In this document: positions 21,275 through 32,837 of the stretch, one piece after another
How positions within the stretch are numbered: the first letter of the stretch is position 1
Layout of the letters: each line of letters opens with the position of its first letter
Source: Suillus spraguei
Lineage: Eukaryota > Basidiomycota > Agaricomycetes > Boletales > Suillaceae
Direction of reading: 5' to 3'
DNA: 64,000 nt
NCBI GenBank assembly: GCA_016800925.1
Contig: JABCPU010000372.1
Coordinates: 1-64,000 of the forward strand
Made by a program: the position numbers and the translations under genes
Notes under the pieces: generated by a model
What the model saw: the letters and a program-made list of their open reading frames with translations, nothing else
What the model was told of the DNA's origin: nothing
The model's database searches: none

Positions 21275-23370
21275 TTGCCATTGTCGTTATCGATGACACA
21301 TTCTGTGGTTTCAACATCGATTCAGCCCGCTGCTGCGGCAAAAAATATGGTTTTGAATCAAATAATGACCCTGGAAGGGCATGACAAGTATATTCGGTCG
21401 ATATCCTACTTTCCAGACGGCCGACGAATGATCAGTGGTTCTTGGGACAAGACTGCTTGGCAATGGGATCTGCAATCAGGTAAGGAGATTGAGGAAGCAC
21501 GCAATGTTTGTGAGCGGGGAATATGGGTGGTGGCAGTATCCAGGGATGGTCGATGGGCTATTACAGGGGGCGGAGGTATCGGCCATGGGGAGCTTAAAGT
21601 CATTGAGGTTGAGACAGGAATTGTAAAACAATTCGAAGGCCACTCGCGAGGGATCAGCTGCATAGATATCTCCCCGGATAGCAAGTTTCTGGTGAGCGGA
21701 TCGTGGGATCGCACAACTCGGATCTGGAGCTTGGGCACTGGCAAGCTCGTGGCTGGTCCCTTCAAGAGTATTGATTGGGTGGGTGGGGTCCGTTTTTCAC
21801 CAGACTCAAAGAAGCTCGCAGTGAAGTCGGAGGCAGGGAAGTGCCTTGAAGTGTGGGATATCCACACGGAGACTTTGGACGTTAGGATTGGAGAATTTGG
21901 AGAAACGCCCTTCACATCTGCGCCAGTGTTTTGGACAAACAGAAACAAAACCATCGTAGCCTCATTCACCTTCACGTTGGACGATGCGACAACAATCTAT
22001 GAGTTTGACGCGTTGACACTGGAGACTGTCGGAGCCCCCTTCGAAGCGCATACCAAAATTGTTCGTGGTCTAGCACTCTCATTTGATAGTGCTCTCCTCG
22101 CTAGTGCTGCGGATGATAACACCATCAAACTCTGGGCCTTCGAGTCCCGCCAACTTCTCGCATCCTTCAATGCTCGGACTCCCGAGACCCTCATCCTTTC
22201 ACCAGACTCCAGCCAATTGGCTTACACGACAGGTTGCAAGATCCATATATGTAACACTCCATTGGACGTTCTGGCCAGCATCGGACGTGCGCTTGAAGCA
22301 CGGGGCAGTGTACGCATTTTTCGCATATATTATTATCCGTGCACCAACATTTCCTTACAGGCCAGTGCAAATAAAAATTCAAAGCTCAATCGCCTGCTGA
22401 ATGTTTGCATTTCTTTTTCTTTCTTCATTTATACAACTCATGCACCGCCATTGCAGTCTCCCGCCTCCTGTCGTTCTCCTGCAGTCCGCCGTCACCAAGT
22501 GACATCACCAGTTATATCGTTTGCTCACGGGCTTCCGCCTGAAATACACCCGGAGCAGCCCATTTTACTACGCTGCCTCCGCAAAATTCTTCGCTTGCCT
22601 TCTCGCGTAATAACCGTTCCTGCTGATCAGACACATGATCCACTAGATGTACGTCTCTTATCTTGAATCATTCGTTGTTATCTCGACGATCTCTCGTCAG
22701 TTCTCCGCTACGTCTCCCCTCCCCTCCAACCATATTCTCTCGGGGCAGGCCATAACTCAATTTGATGATGTCAGTCTGCACTTTTGAGGAACATACAATG
22801 CATTATTAACTACGTGTCCAGGTTGAAACTATTTCTACGCTCGACCACTCTGCGTATGGTAGCTCACAGTACCCCACACGGCACTACTGCACCTACTACC
22901 TCAAACGTGACCCATCTCGCAGACAATCGCAGCAAGCGCATCCTAAGGAGGAAACTTTGCGCCACTCGAACGGAGCCATGCAGCTTCTGCAGCGCCACAT
23001 TTCCTTCCTTAAATCAGCACCCGTCCACGAATCGCAGGTTGCTGAAGTCGCAGCTGGACGCAAGTTTACCGTAATGTGGATCTTCTTACTCCTCCTTCCT
23101 TCCTTGCTGATCGGTGCCCTGCAGCGACTTGCTGTTGTAAAGGTTCCAGAATACATCAAAGTCGACGACACCCGGTATCCATTGAGACAGAAGCTTGCTG
23201 TGTCGCAGGATATGGCACAAGGCCATTCATCGCCCGAGTTGTCTGAAACTGATTCGCTCCCAGATGTACATTGGTGCAAGGCGTTCTTCTGCTACTACTC
23301 GTGCTGGTCTCACGGTAGACTGAGGATTCCTCCGCGATGGCGCTTGGAGAGTGTAGATCACTCTCACTAG
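21275..23370 (+). CDS. WD40 gene 1: propeller with membrane-anchored tail
   Basis: Four predicted exons: 21275-22309, 22457-22648, 22701-22769 and 22822-23370. All junctions keep frame, giving about 614 aa. Exon 1 encodes about seven WD40 repeats (MTLEGHDKYIRSISYFPDG at the start, blades ending WDL, WSL, WDI, LWAF), a beta-propeller scaffold for protein contacts. Exons 2-4 encode the family tail: a basic, Pro-rich part with HDPLD, AAGRKFT, a hydrophobic WIFLLLLPSLLIGAL, then a Cys/Trp-rich end (CKAFFCYYSCWSHGRLR). The hydrophobic segment suggests membrane attachment. The start could also be the internal Met at 21344. Paralogs lie at 27612, 30716 and 32838. The family is known; its role is not. 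Confidence 0.78.
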
Positions 23371-23414
23371 AATTGCACGGCGAGAATCGGTTATGGTGGG
23401 GCTCGCTGTCACAG

Positions 23415-23712
23415 CTAGTCTAATTGTTTTTCAAGTCCCATAGACAAAGCATCGCTGTAACCAGGAATGAGCTCTAGAGGTTGAAGGGTTTGGGCGCTAC
23501 TGAGGTGGACTTTGGAGGGATTGTGGGTGTCTGGCTCTAAGCTGCAGAGATGTTTTTGTGTTTTATGCCACTTCACTGCGTCAACCTGCCTCGTTTCCAT
23601 AGATGCCCAGGCACGAACCCTCTGTCACCGTAGCGGCAGCTCGCCCGTCTTGCTATCCATATTTTTACACCGCTCTCATTCATACCGGTCGCGATTTTTG
23701 TTGGGTAAGTAG
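23415..23712 (-). pseudogene. WD40 relic downstream of protease copy A
   Basis: Minus-strand remnant of another WD40 gene: VKIW-, LCLWDL- and EGSC-like pieces in shifting frames with stops. The same sequence is found downstream of protease copy C (52500-52900), so protease and relic were duplicated together. Confidence 0.55.
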
Positions 23713-24099
23713 ATTACCGCTGACTCCCAGTGTTAATTTTTAGCACTGTATCCTAAATAGGAGATCGAGCTATGAACACGCAGCAACACAATGCAGCAAC
23801 ACAGCAGGGTGAATGGAATTGGACACCCATGACGCCATGAAAGGAAGTAGAAGTTGCCATGGTAGTTCATAGAAGAGCACAAAAAGGAGAAAGAACGATG
23901 AACACACAATCAAGCTGTCCGAACTGAAATAAGATTCCATGTTCGCTAGTATGGTCTACGAAAGCTGTGAATTGCGGGTCTCATGGTTCGAATTGACGTT
24001 GTTGAGACTCAAGATGCGACTGGATTCAACCACCCATACAAATCCGTATGCTGTTTTGCGTCAGAAACACAATCCCTTGTATATTTTGGCAATTACACA

Positions 24100-25584
24100 T
24101 TAGTTGGTAGTGGCATAAGTGAATGAGGTCAGGGCAAAACCGACCTTGCGGTTATCTCGATCTAAAATAGTGTAGAAGCGCTGCATAAATGTGTAGCCAA
24201 TAATAAAGTCAAACCCTGTGCCAGTTGATGTACCTAGGCCTTTAATGATGAGGTATATGCCATCGTTCTCAGCACCAGGAGTCTTGTAGTTGAGAGAACG
24301 AGGCCAGATTTGGGCGTTGGGGATGAGACTGAAGACTCCCTGTGCAAAACGGTGAACAAGGGGTGTGAGGGCTGACAGAATTGACATACTTTGCCAATAT
24401 AGAACTTCAAGTCCTTTAGGGCATTGTACTGGTCAGGGGTAATACGCAGAAGACCAGTCGGCTGATCGATAGTAGCGCCGGTTGCAGCCCGGTACCTGCC
24501 ATAGGCATCTATTGAACGCTGATTAAACCATTATTACTTGCTGCACTCTAAATACACACCGGGGGTAATGTAAATAAAGCTGCTGCCAGTATCGATGACA
24601 CCAGCAGTGGGTAGCAAGATGTCCGTGTCACCGTAAGTGATTCTCTGATCGATACCCCAGTACTTCTTTGAGCGGGGGTTGTTGGTGACATCACTGAAAC
24701 AACATAATTACTAAGAGTCTGGATTGATCTAGGAACTGAAGCTCACGTGTATATAATGTTACTAGTGCATTTGGTATAGTCAGGTTCACCAAAGGCCAGC
24801 TCTCCGACATTGGTGTCTCCATTCCCAGTGATGGGCTGGAAAAAGATACCAACAATGTTCTGACGAATGGCACCTGCGGTAACCAGCCAGTCAGTAAAAG
24901 TTGAATACGTGGCAGGCGGGTCATCTATCAGGGTGTTGGCTGTCAAATCTCGAGGCCCGATGCCAAGGATACCTTCATAGATTCCGAAGTTCCTCAAAGT
25001 AGAAGCAACAGCGAGTGCGTAGTTGGGAATGGTGAGCCCATGACCGAGAGTGACGGTATTGATTAAGAAAGTTCCTATATATAATTGTAGGTATTTTCAA
25101 CTTATGATATTGTTGTATGTCATACCAGAGAAGTGGATACTAAGAACCCCCCACCACCGTAGGTTTCCCCCACACGCACTGTGGTGTCGACGCCGGTTTT
25201 GTCATATGGAGTGCGGGCGCCAATCCATGTAACCGCGCTAGCGGAGGCGACAGCCAATTTGTCTTCAATAATACATTAGCAGCCGCGTGTTTTCTCAATG
25301 TTGAACTAACAGGATGTGGGGGGGCTGCCAACGCCAATTTCTACGCTGTATCCACCAAAACTGTCGAATGGTGTAGGAATGCTTTCGGCACGTCGGCCAT
25401 GCGTATTGTAGTCCCTGAAGGCCGCCACACGAGCTTTATCGTGTTGCACGAGGTCAGTAGTACCATTGAAGAAGTTCAGACTCCTGGTAAGGGGGATAAT
25501 GATGGGGGAATTGCGAACTTCAAGGGGCGATCCCGTGATTGACAAAGCTAGGAGAAGTGTCAAGAAGGATACAGTGAGGAACAT
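24100..25584 (-). pseudogene. Aspartic protease copy A (A1, polyporopepsin-like), inactivated
   Basis: Six exons on the minus strand: 25584-25311, 25262-25126, 25074-24747, 24693-24560, 24508-24390 and 24339-24100. Signal peptide (MFLTVSFLTLLLALSITGSP) and propeptide are followed by a pepsin-type body ending in NAQIWPRSLN and GYTFMQRFY. The second active-site loop VIDTGSS is intact, but the first is destroyed: copies B and C have VDTGSA where this copy reads VASASA, so the catalytic Asp is lost. Exon 2 is 137 bp instead of 138, which shifts the frame into exon 3. Both point to a dead gene. The family consists of secreted acid endopeptidases. The promoter matches the other copies (TTATATA at 25624-25630 on the plus strand). 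Confidence 0.85.
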
Positions 25585-25623
25585 GGCTTATCGGAGGTAA
25601 TATCATACATACTCAGTAGCGCA

Positions 25624-25630
25624 TTATATA
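25624..25630 (-). promoter_or_regulatory. TATA box of protease copy A
   Basis: TATATAA on the minus strand, about 40 bp upstream of the ATG, inside a block (ACTTGAAGTATATAA) shared with copies B and C. Confidence 0.65.
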
Positions 25631-25709
25631 CTTCAAGTTGTGTGCCAGCGAACGCGATAACCGTGGCATGTACTATATTGAAACGTCTGTGAAGAGGCGA
25701 CGAGACTCG

Positions 25710-25880
25710 AACTAGAAACGAGAGAGAGTGAGAACTCAGTCTTAGTTGGAAAGACTACACTATGACAGGTTCATACCTAGAAACGAGAGAGAGTGAGAAC
25801 TATACATCGTTAGTACTAAGTATGATGATCAAGTCGTAGTAAGTAGCTCACCTCAGTCTTAGTTGGAAAGACTGAGGGAA
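25710..25880. repeat. Interleaved short direct repeats
   Basis: CTAGAAACGAGAGAGAGTGA occurs at about 25709 and 25778, and CAGTCTTAGTTGGAAAGACT at about 25737 and 25855, in the order A-B-A-B. This is probably a local duplication in the protease upstream region. No element borders are clear. Confidence 0.6.
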
Positions 25881-25884
25881 AAGA

Positions 25885-26770
25885 ATTCTATGGACGCTGA
25901 ATATTAGAGGATCGTTTGAACGGAGAACGAAAATATGAACGTGGATGAAACGTGTATGATAAGTATGTAATGATAGATAAGAGGAACATATTTTGATAAC
26001 GTCCCCCTTGAGAAAGCAATGATGAGGTAGCTCCGATCCGAGTCACAACATGAGTGCAAGGATTTGACCTCTCGGTAAGAGACGGTTTGCCTGGCAAGTG
26101 GCAGGAATTTCATACAATTCACCTAGTTACCAATGGTTCAAACATTCATTGACTTGACTCACGATCATTTCCATAGAGATGCCACCTATCATAGATAGTG
26201 TGGCAAGCATTGCTGAGCACTGAGGAGAGCTGTTGCAATGTGATTGGGAGTGAGTCACGAGTCCTTGGGAGAAGCCAGACAAAAATCTTCGCACATTACG
26301 TCACGTTAATGACGTAGCGTTAATGATGCGTCCTTGCCAAGTTATGCAGCCCGTCGCCACTGGCTTGCCAAAGGAGATGTTCATGCGAAATTTGTATCGA
26401 GATCCATCGCTAGGTCCGTGTCAATGCCACCATTGTTCCGAGTGTGGATATAATCGGGCTTAATCGTCGAAGCGCCTCGCAATTATGAATCGGATTCTAC
26501 ACTGTAAATTCAACCATATTTCTCTTATTTATATAAAATTATAACTCACCTTACCTTAGAAACTGTTAGCTGGACAGATACTTTGACTCAGTCCCCGGTC
26601 AGTGCTGTGACATCTGATGACGCCAGGGATTATGCCCTGAGCCAGGTGTGAATGCATCAACTTAAAATGGAGGAGGGGCAAAGAAAACTGAACACCACTG
26701 TGCACTCTGCAAGGTTCTGTTTGATGGCCACGAGGAGTATGGCTGTGCATTCAAAATTGCACTCGGCACC
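25885..26770. other. Duplicated protease upstream flank and intergenic DNA
   Basis: 25900-26340 is the reverse complement of the block upstream of proteases B and C (CAAGGATTTGACCTCTCGGT, the ATTCACCTAG and GAATGTTTGAACC-type words). 26340-26770 has no supported gene. Confidence 0.5.
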
Positions 26771-27367
26771 TCAAAAAGCAAAAGCACTGCGACAAGCATA
26801 GGTGCGAAAGATCAAAAACCGAATGCAGATGTATGACATCATTTGGTTCTGGGACGTTCTTGTGCAAGCCATCTGGTAGCGGTGTGAATAGGAACCACGA
26901 ATGAATTCACGCACAAGCTCGCCAAGTTGTGCCTCTGCAGTGGGTGCACTTGCATCAAGCTTGTCATCAGCCTCGGTGCCTGAGTCAGGGTTTGATCCTG
27001 ATTCAGATTCTGTGTCTGAGTCGGTGCTTGAGTTTAGCCTGGACACAATACTCAAACTGGATGGATCTGAGTATACAGACGAGTCGTCTGAAGGTTCATT
27101 GGTGTCTGACTCGGAGGTAGAAGACAAGGAGCCAGTGGTGAGAGAACTCGAGTCGGAACTCATGGACATACTAGTATTGGAGTTCAAGTCTGAAAAGGAT
27201 GAGTCTCCATTCTCAAGAACACCATCTGAGCTGTTGAACTCATGTCCTGTAAGACTTTCAAGCCTCCGTTGGCGACGCAGGCGGATTTGAGCTCGTTTTT
27301 TCTTTACCTGCAACGCAAACATAATTAGATTTTGTACTTGCACTTGCCTTTGCGTTCGTTGTGACAT
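26771..27367 (-). CDS. Serine/aspartate-rich hypothetical protein
   Basis: 198 codons on the minus strand. The N-terminus is basic (KKKRAQIRLRRQRRLE), followed by about 90 residues dominated by Ser, Asp, Glu and Thr, then GELVREFIRGSYSHRYQMA and a basic end. The composition and REFIRGSYSHRY-like end remind me of N-termini of basidiomycete Harbinger-type transposase genes, but the transposase itself is absent. The opposite strand is also open (26901-27290), a by-product of the repetitive codons. It may be a truncated transposon gene. No function is assigned. Confidence 0.35.
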   Translation of the reverse strand: MSQRTQRQVQVQNLIMFALQVKKKRAQIRLRRQRRLESLTGHEFNSSDGVLENGDSSFSDLNSNTSMSMSSDSSSLTTGSLSSTSESDTNEPSDDSSVYSDPSSLSIVSRLNSSTDSDTESESGSNPDSGTEADDKLDASAPTAEAQLGELVREFIRGSYSHRYQMACTRTSQNQMMSYICIRFLIFRTYACRSAFAF

Positions 27368-27611
27368 CTTGAGTAGTCCGTGTCGCTGGTGTGTCCGAAA
27401 CAGAGTTTATATAATAATTCACCTGTAAAGGTAGTACTTAGCATACATAGATAAGTTCATGAATCCAACGAGAATCGCATTGAAAGTCCGTTCTCGCAGC
27501 TGCAGCTGCAGCTGACAAGCGATTTTCACGCAATTTCGAATTTTGAATCGTCTCATAATCACACACAGAATTGCTCCATAATCGGTCGCTCTGACTACCA
27601 CTAATGTATAG

Positions 27612-28460
27612 ATTTGAAGCCCACTCACGAGGTATTGCCTGTATTGATATCTCTGCCGACAGTACGCTGCTTTGGCACTTGCGGTCAGGCGATTCGACAG
27701 CGTGACTCAGGGCATACCCAGATTGTGACGAGTCTAGCACTTTTATTTAACAGTGCCCTCCTCATCAGTGCTTACGATAACGCAACCATCAAGCTTTGGT
27801 TCTTCGAGTCTCTTCAGCTCCTTGCCTCCCATGGCCTCGGCGCCGTTGTCCACACCCTCATACCCTCACCCGACTTACTTCAATTAGCTTACACGACCTA
27901 TGGAACGGTGATCCTGATATCTATATATTCAACATTGCCCCTGCTCTGCTTTCCATACAGTCCACCCTGCACAAACCAAAGTCCACATTCACCTGCATGA
28001 AACCATCTTTTCTGCACTGAGCTTCTTTTGAAGATCCATGCCAATTTGCATATGTATCCCACTATCACCTTCACGATCATGCCGATTCACGTGAATCATT
28101 ACAGTCTGACGCAACCCGTCGTCCTGTCGTGCGCAGAACCCCAGCAAAACGGCTTGTTATCGTATCTTCTCCCAGGCATAAAATTTATTCGCCTACAACA
28201 GACCATCAACAACCTGTTTTCCTTCGCCATGTCCGCAAACTCTTTCACTTTTCTTCTCGTACGAATTCAGTTCCTCCTGTACAGCCTCGCGATCCATGGG
28301 ATGTTTGTCTTTTTATCTCGTTTCTTTTGGAGTTTACTAGACAGTTTCATACAGTTCCCTGCCACATCCCCCTTGCTTTCCAACCGCTCGCCTCGCCGTA
28401 GGTCGCAGCTCAGTTTTCATGTTGGTCTTCAGTTTAGTGAACTTGCAATGCATGACTGAA
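27612..28460 (+). pseudogene. WD40 family member with internal deletion
   Basis: Starts in the middle of the propeller (EAHSRGIACIDISADSTLL-like, 27612-27680), then jumps to the sixth blade (about 27715, compare 33590), losing roughly 0.37 kb. It resumes with LWFFESLQLLASHGL and the family tail (about 28115-28300: TPAKRLVIVSSPRHK, HHVRKLF-like). It lacks a start and N-terminal blades. Its tail exon keeps the open frame that gene 3 has lost, so it is a useful reference for that exon. Confidence 0.7.
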
Positions 28461-28933
28461 TCCATGTCCAGTTTGAAATAAGCTCCCCGCCCCGCTGTTA
28501 AGTTGCACGCAAGTCTCAGACACGTTCCGCGACGTAATACCAACCCAGGTGTTACAGTAAACCCACAAACAAAACGTGTAGCGTACTCCCGCTGTAAAAT
28601 GTGTACTTATATATGTCTGCCAGTGGCAAAACTAAACTGCCAACGCCCGGTGATATCGCGTTATCATTCCCGAAGGTTCCCGACAAGTGTACCTCGACCC
28701 TTGATAATCCAACACCCGCTGCTCGGACAGAATCACACACTTCCTACGTCTTTCCTTGCGACTCTAATAAAACATCACGTGATTCTGCCAGTTCTGCTGG
28801 CAGGACTACCTCGAAATAGTTCTGCCCCGTACGGCAGTATTTTCCTGAGTTTAGGTGGGAGGGCTTTCCCCAGGCTGATGGGCCTATATATGCTGTTTGT
28901 TTGACAGCCTTACCCATTTGCAAGAACAACCGC

Positions 28934-30243
28934 ATGATGGCGTCCTCAGGCCCCACAATTGATCAGACATCAGGTAGGTCTGGTTGACTGACTTATTGTC
29001 GCTGTGGTTAACACTCGTTTCAAGTCGTAGGCATGGTCCTACCCCTTGTGGCGATCACTGTCACATCATTCCGCTTGTATTGTCGTATGCAGCAGGGACG
29101 TCTCTGGATCGATGACTTATGGGCAACCTTCGCGATGATATTCATTTTGGCCTATTAGTTGTCGATTGGTTGTATCTGCAAAACTATGGTGAGCCTTTTT
29201 TTGTTGTGTATCATACATACCATTTGTTGAAGACGCCTAGAAAATTATCCTCAAGGCATAAAGGTAGCACTGTATTACATGTATGTTCTTTTATATCGTA
29301 ATGCTTAAGAGACATTAAAACTGTTTCTGCACTAGGATGTGCCAATTTTTTTTTTGCGGTTATTTGGTATGGCTCTCCGGGCAGCATGTTAAGGCGACAC
29401 AATTGACATGCACACCTATGATAGGTGTTCCAGGATATCAATTCTGTTAACAGTCGTGCGACTCGCAGTCCCAGGAACCTTCAGGAAGGTCCTCACATTT
29501 ACTACAGTGATCTTCGTTATTGCATGGGCCGTACTTTTTGCGCAAGTGTTGTGGACTTGTGAGTCTGAGCCCGGCTGGAAATCACAACCGCGCCCGCAGT
29601 GTGACCTCGGCAGAAATGTTGCTATAGCGCTGATTATCAGTGAGAGTCAACTGCACATACAATGCAATAATTTTCTGATTAACATTTCAGCTGATGTTTT
29701 CGGAGACACTATTATCATCTTGGCCCCATTTCGCCTCATTTATAATGTCAAGTTGACGAAGGCGCGGAAAATCCGGATACTTGCCATCTTTTCAACGTCA
29801 GCAATCACCACCATTGTCAGTCTTGTTCATGCATACTACGTTTTATCCGATGGAGGGCTAAAGGAGACAATGGCTGCTATGGTTGAGGTATAGTATTATC
29901 AGTACTCAGACCGCAAGTATTATTGATCGCCTTTTAGACTTCTGTGTCCTTAATCGTCGCGAACTCGAGCGTAGTTGTGGCATTCTTCTTGCGCATGAGC
30001 ACAGAAGATGATACGAGTTCGCCAGCACCGTTATTTACTCCCGTCATGACCTTCGGATCGCAGCCTATAAGACGCCACATTAAGGACCCTCTTGCCACGG
30101 CTGTGATAGGCGTTGAAACCACCACAATTAGGTTGACCGATTTCCCTGAAGCTTGCCCCGGTACACTCAAAAATGGCAACACGGATGGAATCTCTTTAAA
30201 CAACATAGAGGGAAAGCAGAGCGGTGAATTGTGGGGAGCATAA
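28934..30243 (+). pseudogene. Fungal rhodopsin-domain (7-TM) protein, one frameshift
   Basis: Predicted exons: 28934-28973, 29031 to about 29185, an unclear exon near 29380, then to 29639, 29691-29887 and 29938-30243. The protein begins MMASSGPTIDQTS, continues GMVLPLVAITVTSFRLYCR and WIDDLWA, and after the gap RISILLTVVRLAVPGTFR, several hydrophobic segments and LGRNVAIALII. This is the layout of the fungal rhodopsin-like integral membrane family. At about 29142-29146 the frame breaks: one frame gives MIFILAY-stop and the next gives LLVVDWLYLQNYG, so one base appears lost. The middle exon is also poorly resolved. Likely a recent pseudogene. Ligand and partners are unknown. Confidence 0.6.
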
Positions 30244-30715
30244 CAATGTACTACTGTAGTTTTTTATACTGGGCTTTGAACGTATTAACTCGCTCATAGA
30301 TGATTTCCTTATTACATAGCTGTCGGTTGTGACGGTCAACATACATATCGCAAAATCCAAGTCAAACGCAAGAATCTTGGCAGTGGCTGTGAACTAGTAG
30401 AAGCGAATTTGATAGAAGCACAGTCCGAGTCCGTGTGGGTTCCAGCACCGCCATCATACAGCAGGCCTCAGGGACGACAGCCGTATCCTTTAACCTTGCC
30501 ATGGTAACATCAAACTCTCCGAGTTCTCCGAGAGCGAGTCGAACAGAGTCATCGACTTGAAAATTGTACTAATCAGGAAGACAGCACACAGGGAAAGCTC
30601 TCCGCCATTGGTCCTTTAAACGCATCCCAAGACACGGCTTCTTTCAAAAACATCAACTATAGCCCCCAAAACCATAACTTCTACATCAAGGCAACCCACG
30701 GCTGCAGCAACCAAT

Positions 30716-32401
30716 ATGACTCTGACACCAGTACTGACCTTAGAGGGTCACAAAGAGCATGTTCGGTCTATATCCTACTTTCCGGACAGCAAACAAATGA
30801 TCAGCGCATCAATGGACAAGACTGCTCGAAGATGGGATCTGCAGGAGGGTAAAGAGATTGAGGAGGCTCGGGATGTTTTTGAGCAAGGAGTATTTGCCGT
30901 GGCAGTATCAAAGGATGGTCGATGGATTATCACTGCTGGTGGAGACTTCGATCACGGTGGTCCTGGGGAGATCAAAGCCTATGAGGTTGAAACAGGGATC
31001 ATGAAAACATTTCGAGGTCACGAACGGATGGTCACCTGCATCGATTCTTCCACAAATAGTACACTGCTGGCAAGTGGGTCATGGGATGGAACAGCGCGAG
31101 TATGGAACTTGGATACTGGCAAACTGATGGGTGGGCCATTCAAGAGCGAAGATTGGCCGGGCGCAGTTTTATTTTCGTCAGACTCGAAGAAACTTGCAGT
31201 CAAGTCAGAGGCTGGGAAGTGCATCGAGATCTGGGATATTCAGTCACAGAAATTGGATATGAGAGTAGGGGGATTCAAGTTTGTTGGCTTACCCTTCACA
31301 TACACGCCGCTTTTCTGGACAAACAACAATAAGAACATCCTGGCTGCATTCAGCTTCAAAGATGACGACATTGCCAATACGGTCTATGAGTTCGACGCAA
31401 CGACACTGCAAACTTCTGGAGCTCCTTTCGAAGGGCACACCAAGATTGTCACCGGATTAGCTCTTTCATTTGATGGTGCTATCCTCGCCAGTGCTTCCGA
31501 CGACAACACCATCAAGTTCTGGGCATTCACGTCCCGTCAACTCCTCACTTCCTTTAACGTCCAAAACCCTTTCTGCCTCACCTTTTCACCCAACTCACGC
31601 CAGCTAGCTTACACTACCCACACTAACAATGACAATAAGATCTTTATATGCAACACTCCACGTAACATCCTTGCTAGCATTCGGCCTATTGGGCCAGATC
31701 CTCAGGTCAGTGCCACTATCTCGTCGTTCTATACATTATATTCATTATACCAATCATCCATTATCATCTTTGTAGTTTAATGCATCTCGTCGTTCGGCTG
31801 CGACCCGCCGTAACCTACCAACATTACCTGTCAGTGCCAGCCCGCAAAGATCTTTGCCACGGCAACCCATTTTCCTTCACATTCGCAAACTCTTACGCTT
31901 GAGTCTTCCTGTTCGGAACGATCAGCCTCGTGATCCTCTAGACGTATGTTTCACTATCTTGTTCAACTTCACAGTTCACTCAGTCGCGTTGCAGTTTCCT
32001 GCTACGTTGCCTCTACCCCAAAGGTTGTCTCCCTCGGGACATTCAAATGTAGATCCTCGCGAGAACGTGAGCCTTTGTTCATGCAATCATCTTTTCAACT
32101 CACACCTTTTCAGTCCCAAGCTATACCATCAGTGTTACCTACTGCAAGCCGTGCTCCACCACCTCGCGCTGATGTTTCTTACGCTAAGGGTAAAGAGGTG
32201 TGCTCAGTTGATTTTTTTCGTTGAATCCGAAGTCTCATGGATTGGTTGCAGCGCAACGCCGCAGCGGGTCCTCCCAAAAAAGACAATGATATAGTACCCG
32301 ACGACCCTCCTTCACCACATTCCGATTCACAAGAACCAACTGCAGCAGTACAATCCGACGCCGGAGAGCATGGAAGTGACCGGTGGTGTCTCTGCTTGTA
32401 G
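30716..32401 (+). CDS. WD40 gene 2, intact five-exon member
   Basis: Exons 30716-31705, 31776-31943, 31995-32066, 32114-32197 and 32252-32401 join in frame to 487 aa. The propeller starts MTLTPVLTLEGHKEHVR and has blades ending WDL, WNL, WDI, FWAF. The tail holds the family blocks RQPIFLHIRKLL, RDPLD, FPATLPLPQ and YAKGKERNAAAGPPKK, then an acidic, proline-rich end (DDPPSPHSDSQEP) and the terminus RWCLCL. Unlike gene 1 it has no membrane segment, so the two genes share a propeller and splice pattern but end differently. Introns are 47-70 bp. The start is the first Met in a context shared with gene 1 (TLEGH). The role is unknown; propellers mediate protein binding. Confidence 0.82.
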
Positions 32402-32837
32402 GTGATATCCTTTGCGCATAATATTATGGTTGCCCCTTTTGTTATTTTACATAATATACGATCTAATACAACGGCATTACTTTATCATGTATTATAAATA
32501 CTACACCTCAAACATTTCAGCATACTTGTTGAATATAACGAGCTGGTCGGTGAGAAATGGAAATTGCCTCGGGCAATAGTTGTGAGCCCGTGAGTGAAAC
32601 CTGGAAAAGGAAAGTTGAATTCCGAATGGACGAGATGCACAGCTAGCACTGCCAATGTCTGCTATGCATATGCAAGGAGGATTGTCGTGTCCGTATTCAA
32701 GAATTTCTCGCACTTCATCTTTGCAACCCTCCATCTGCCAGCAAGGCTCAACTGACTATTGTCTCAGCAGGGAAAGCGCTGTCATCATCGCCTTTGAACG
32801 CATCCAAAGAATATCTTAGCACCGAACCGCGGCATCC

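Noticed and set aside
21406..21975. Minus-strand ORFs opposite WD40 exons (also 32945-33514)
   Set aside because: They recur only because the WD40 paralogs are similar; codon pattern follows the plus strand.
24100..25584. Protease copy A as a functional pseudoenzyme
   Set aside because: The DTG-to-ASA change is accompanied by a 1-bp net loss in exon 2 that shifts the frame; simple decay explains it better.
26901..27290. Plus-strand Ser/Glu-rich ORF opposite the minus-strand 198-codon ORF
   Set aside because: Ser/Asp/Glu repeats read open on both strands; the minus frame has the longer ORF and basic ends.
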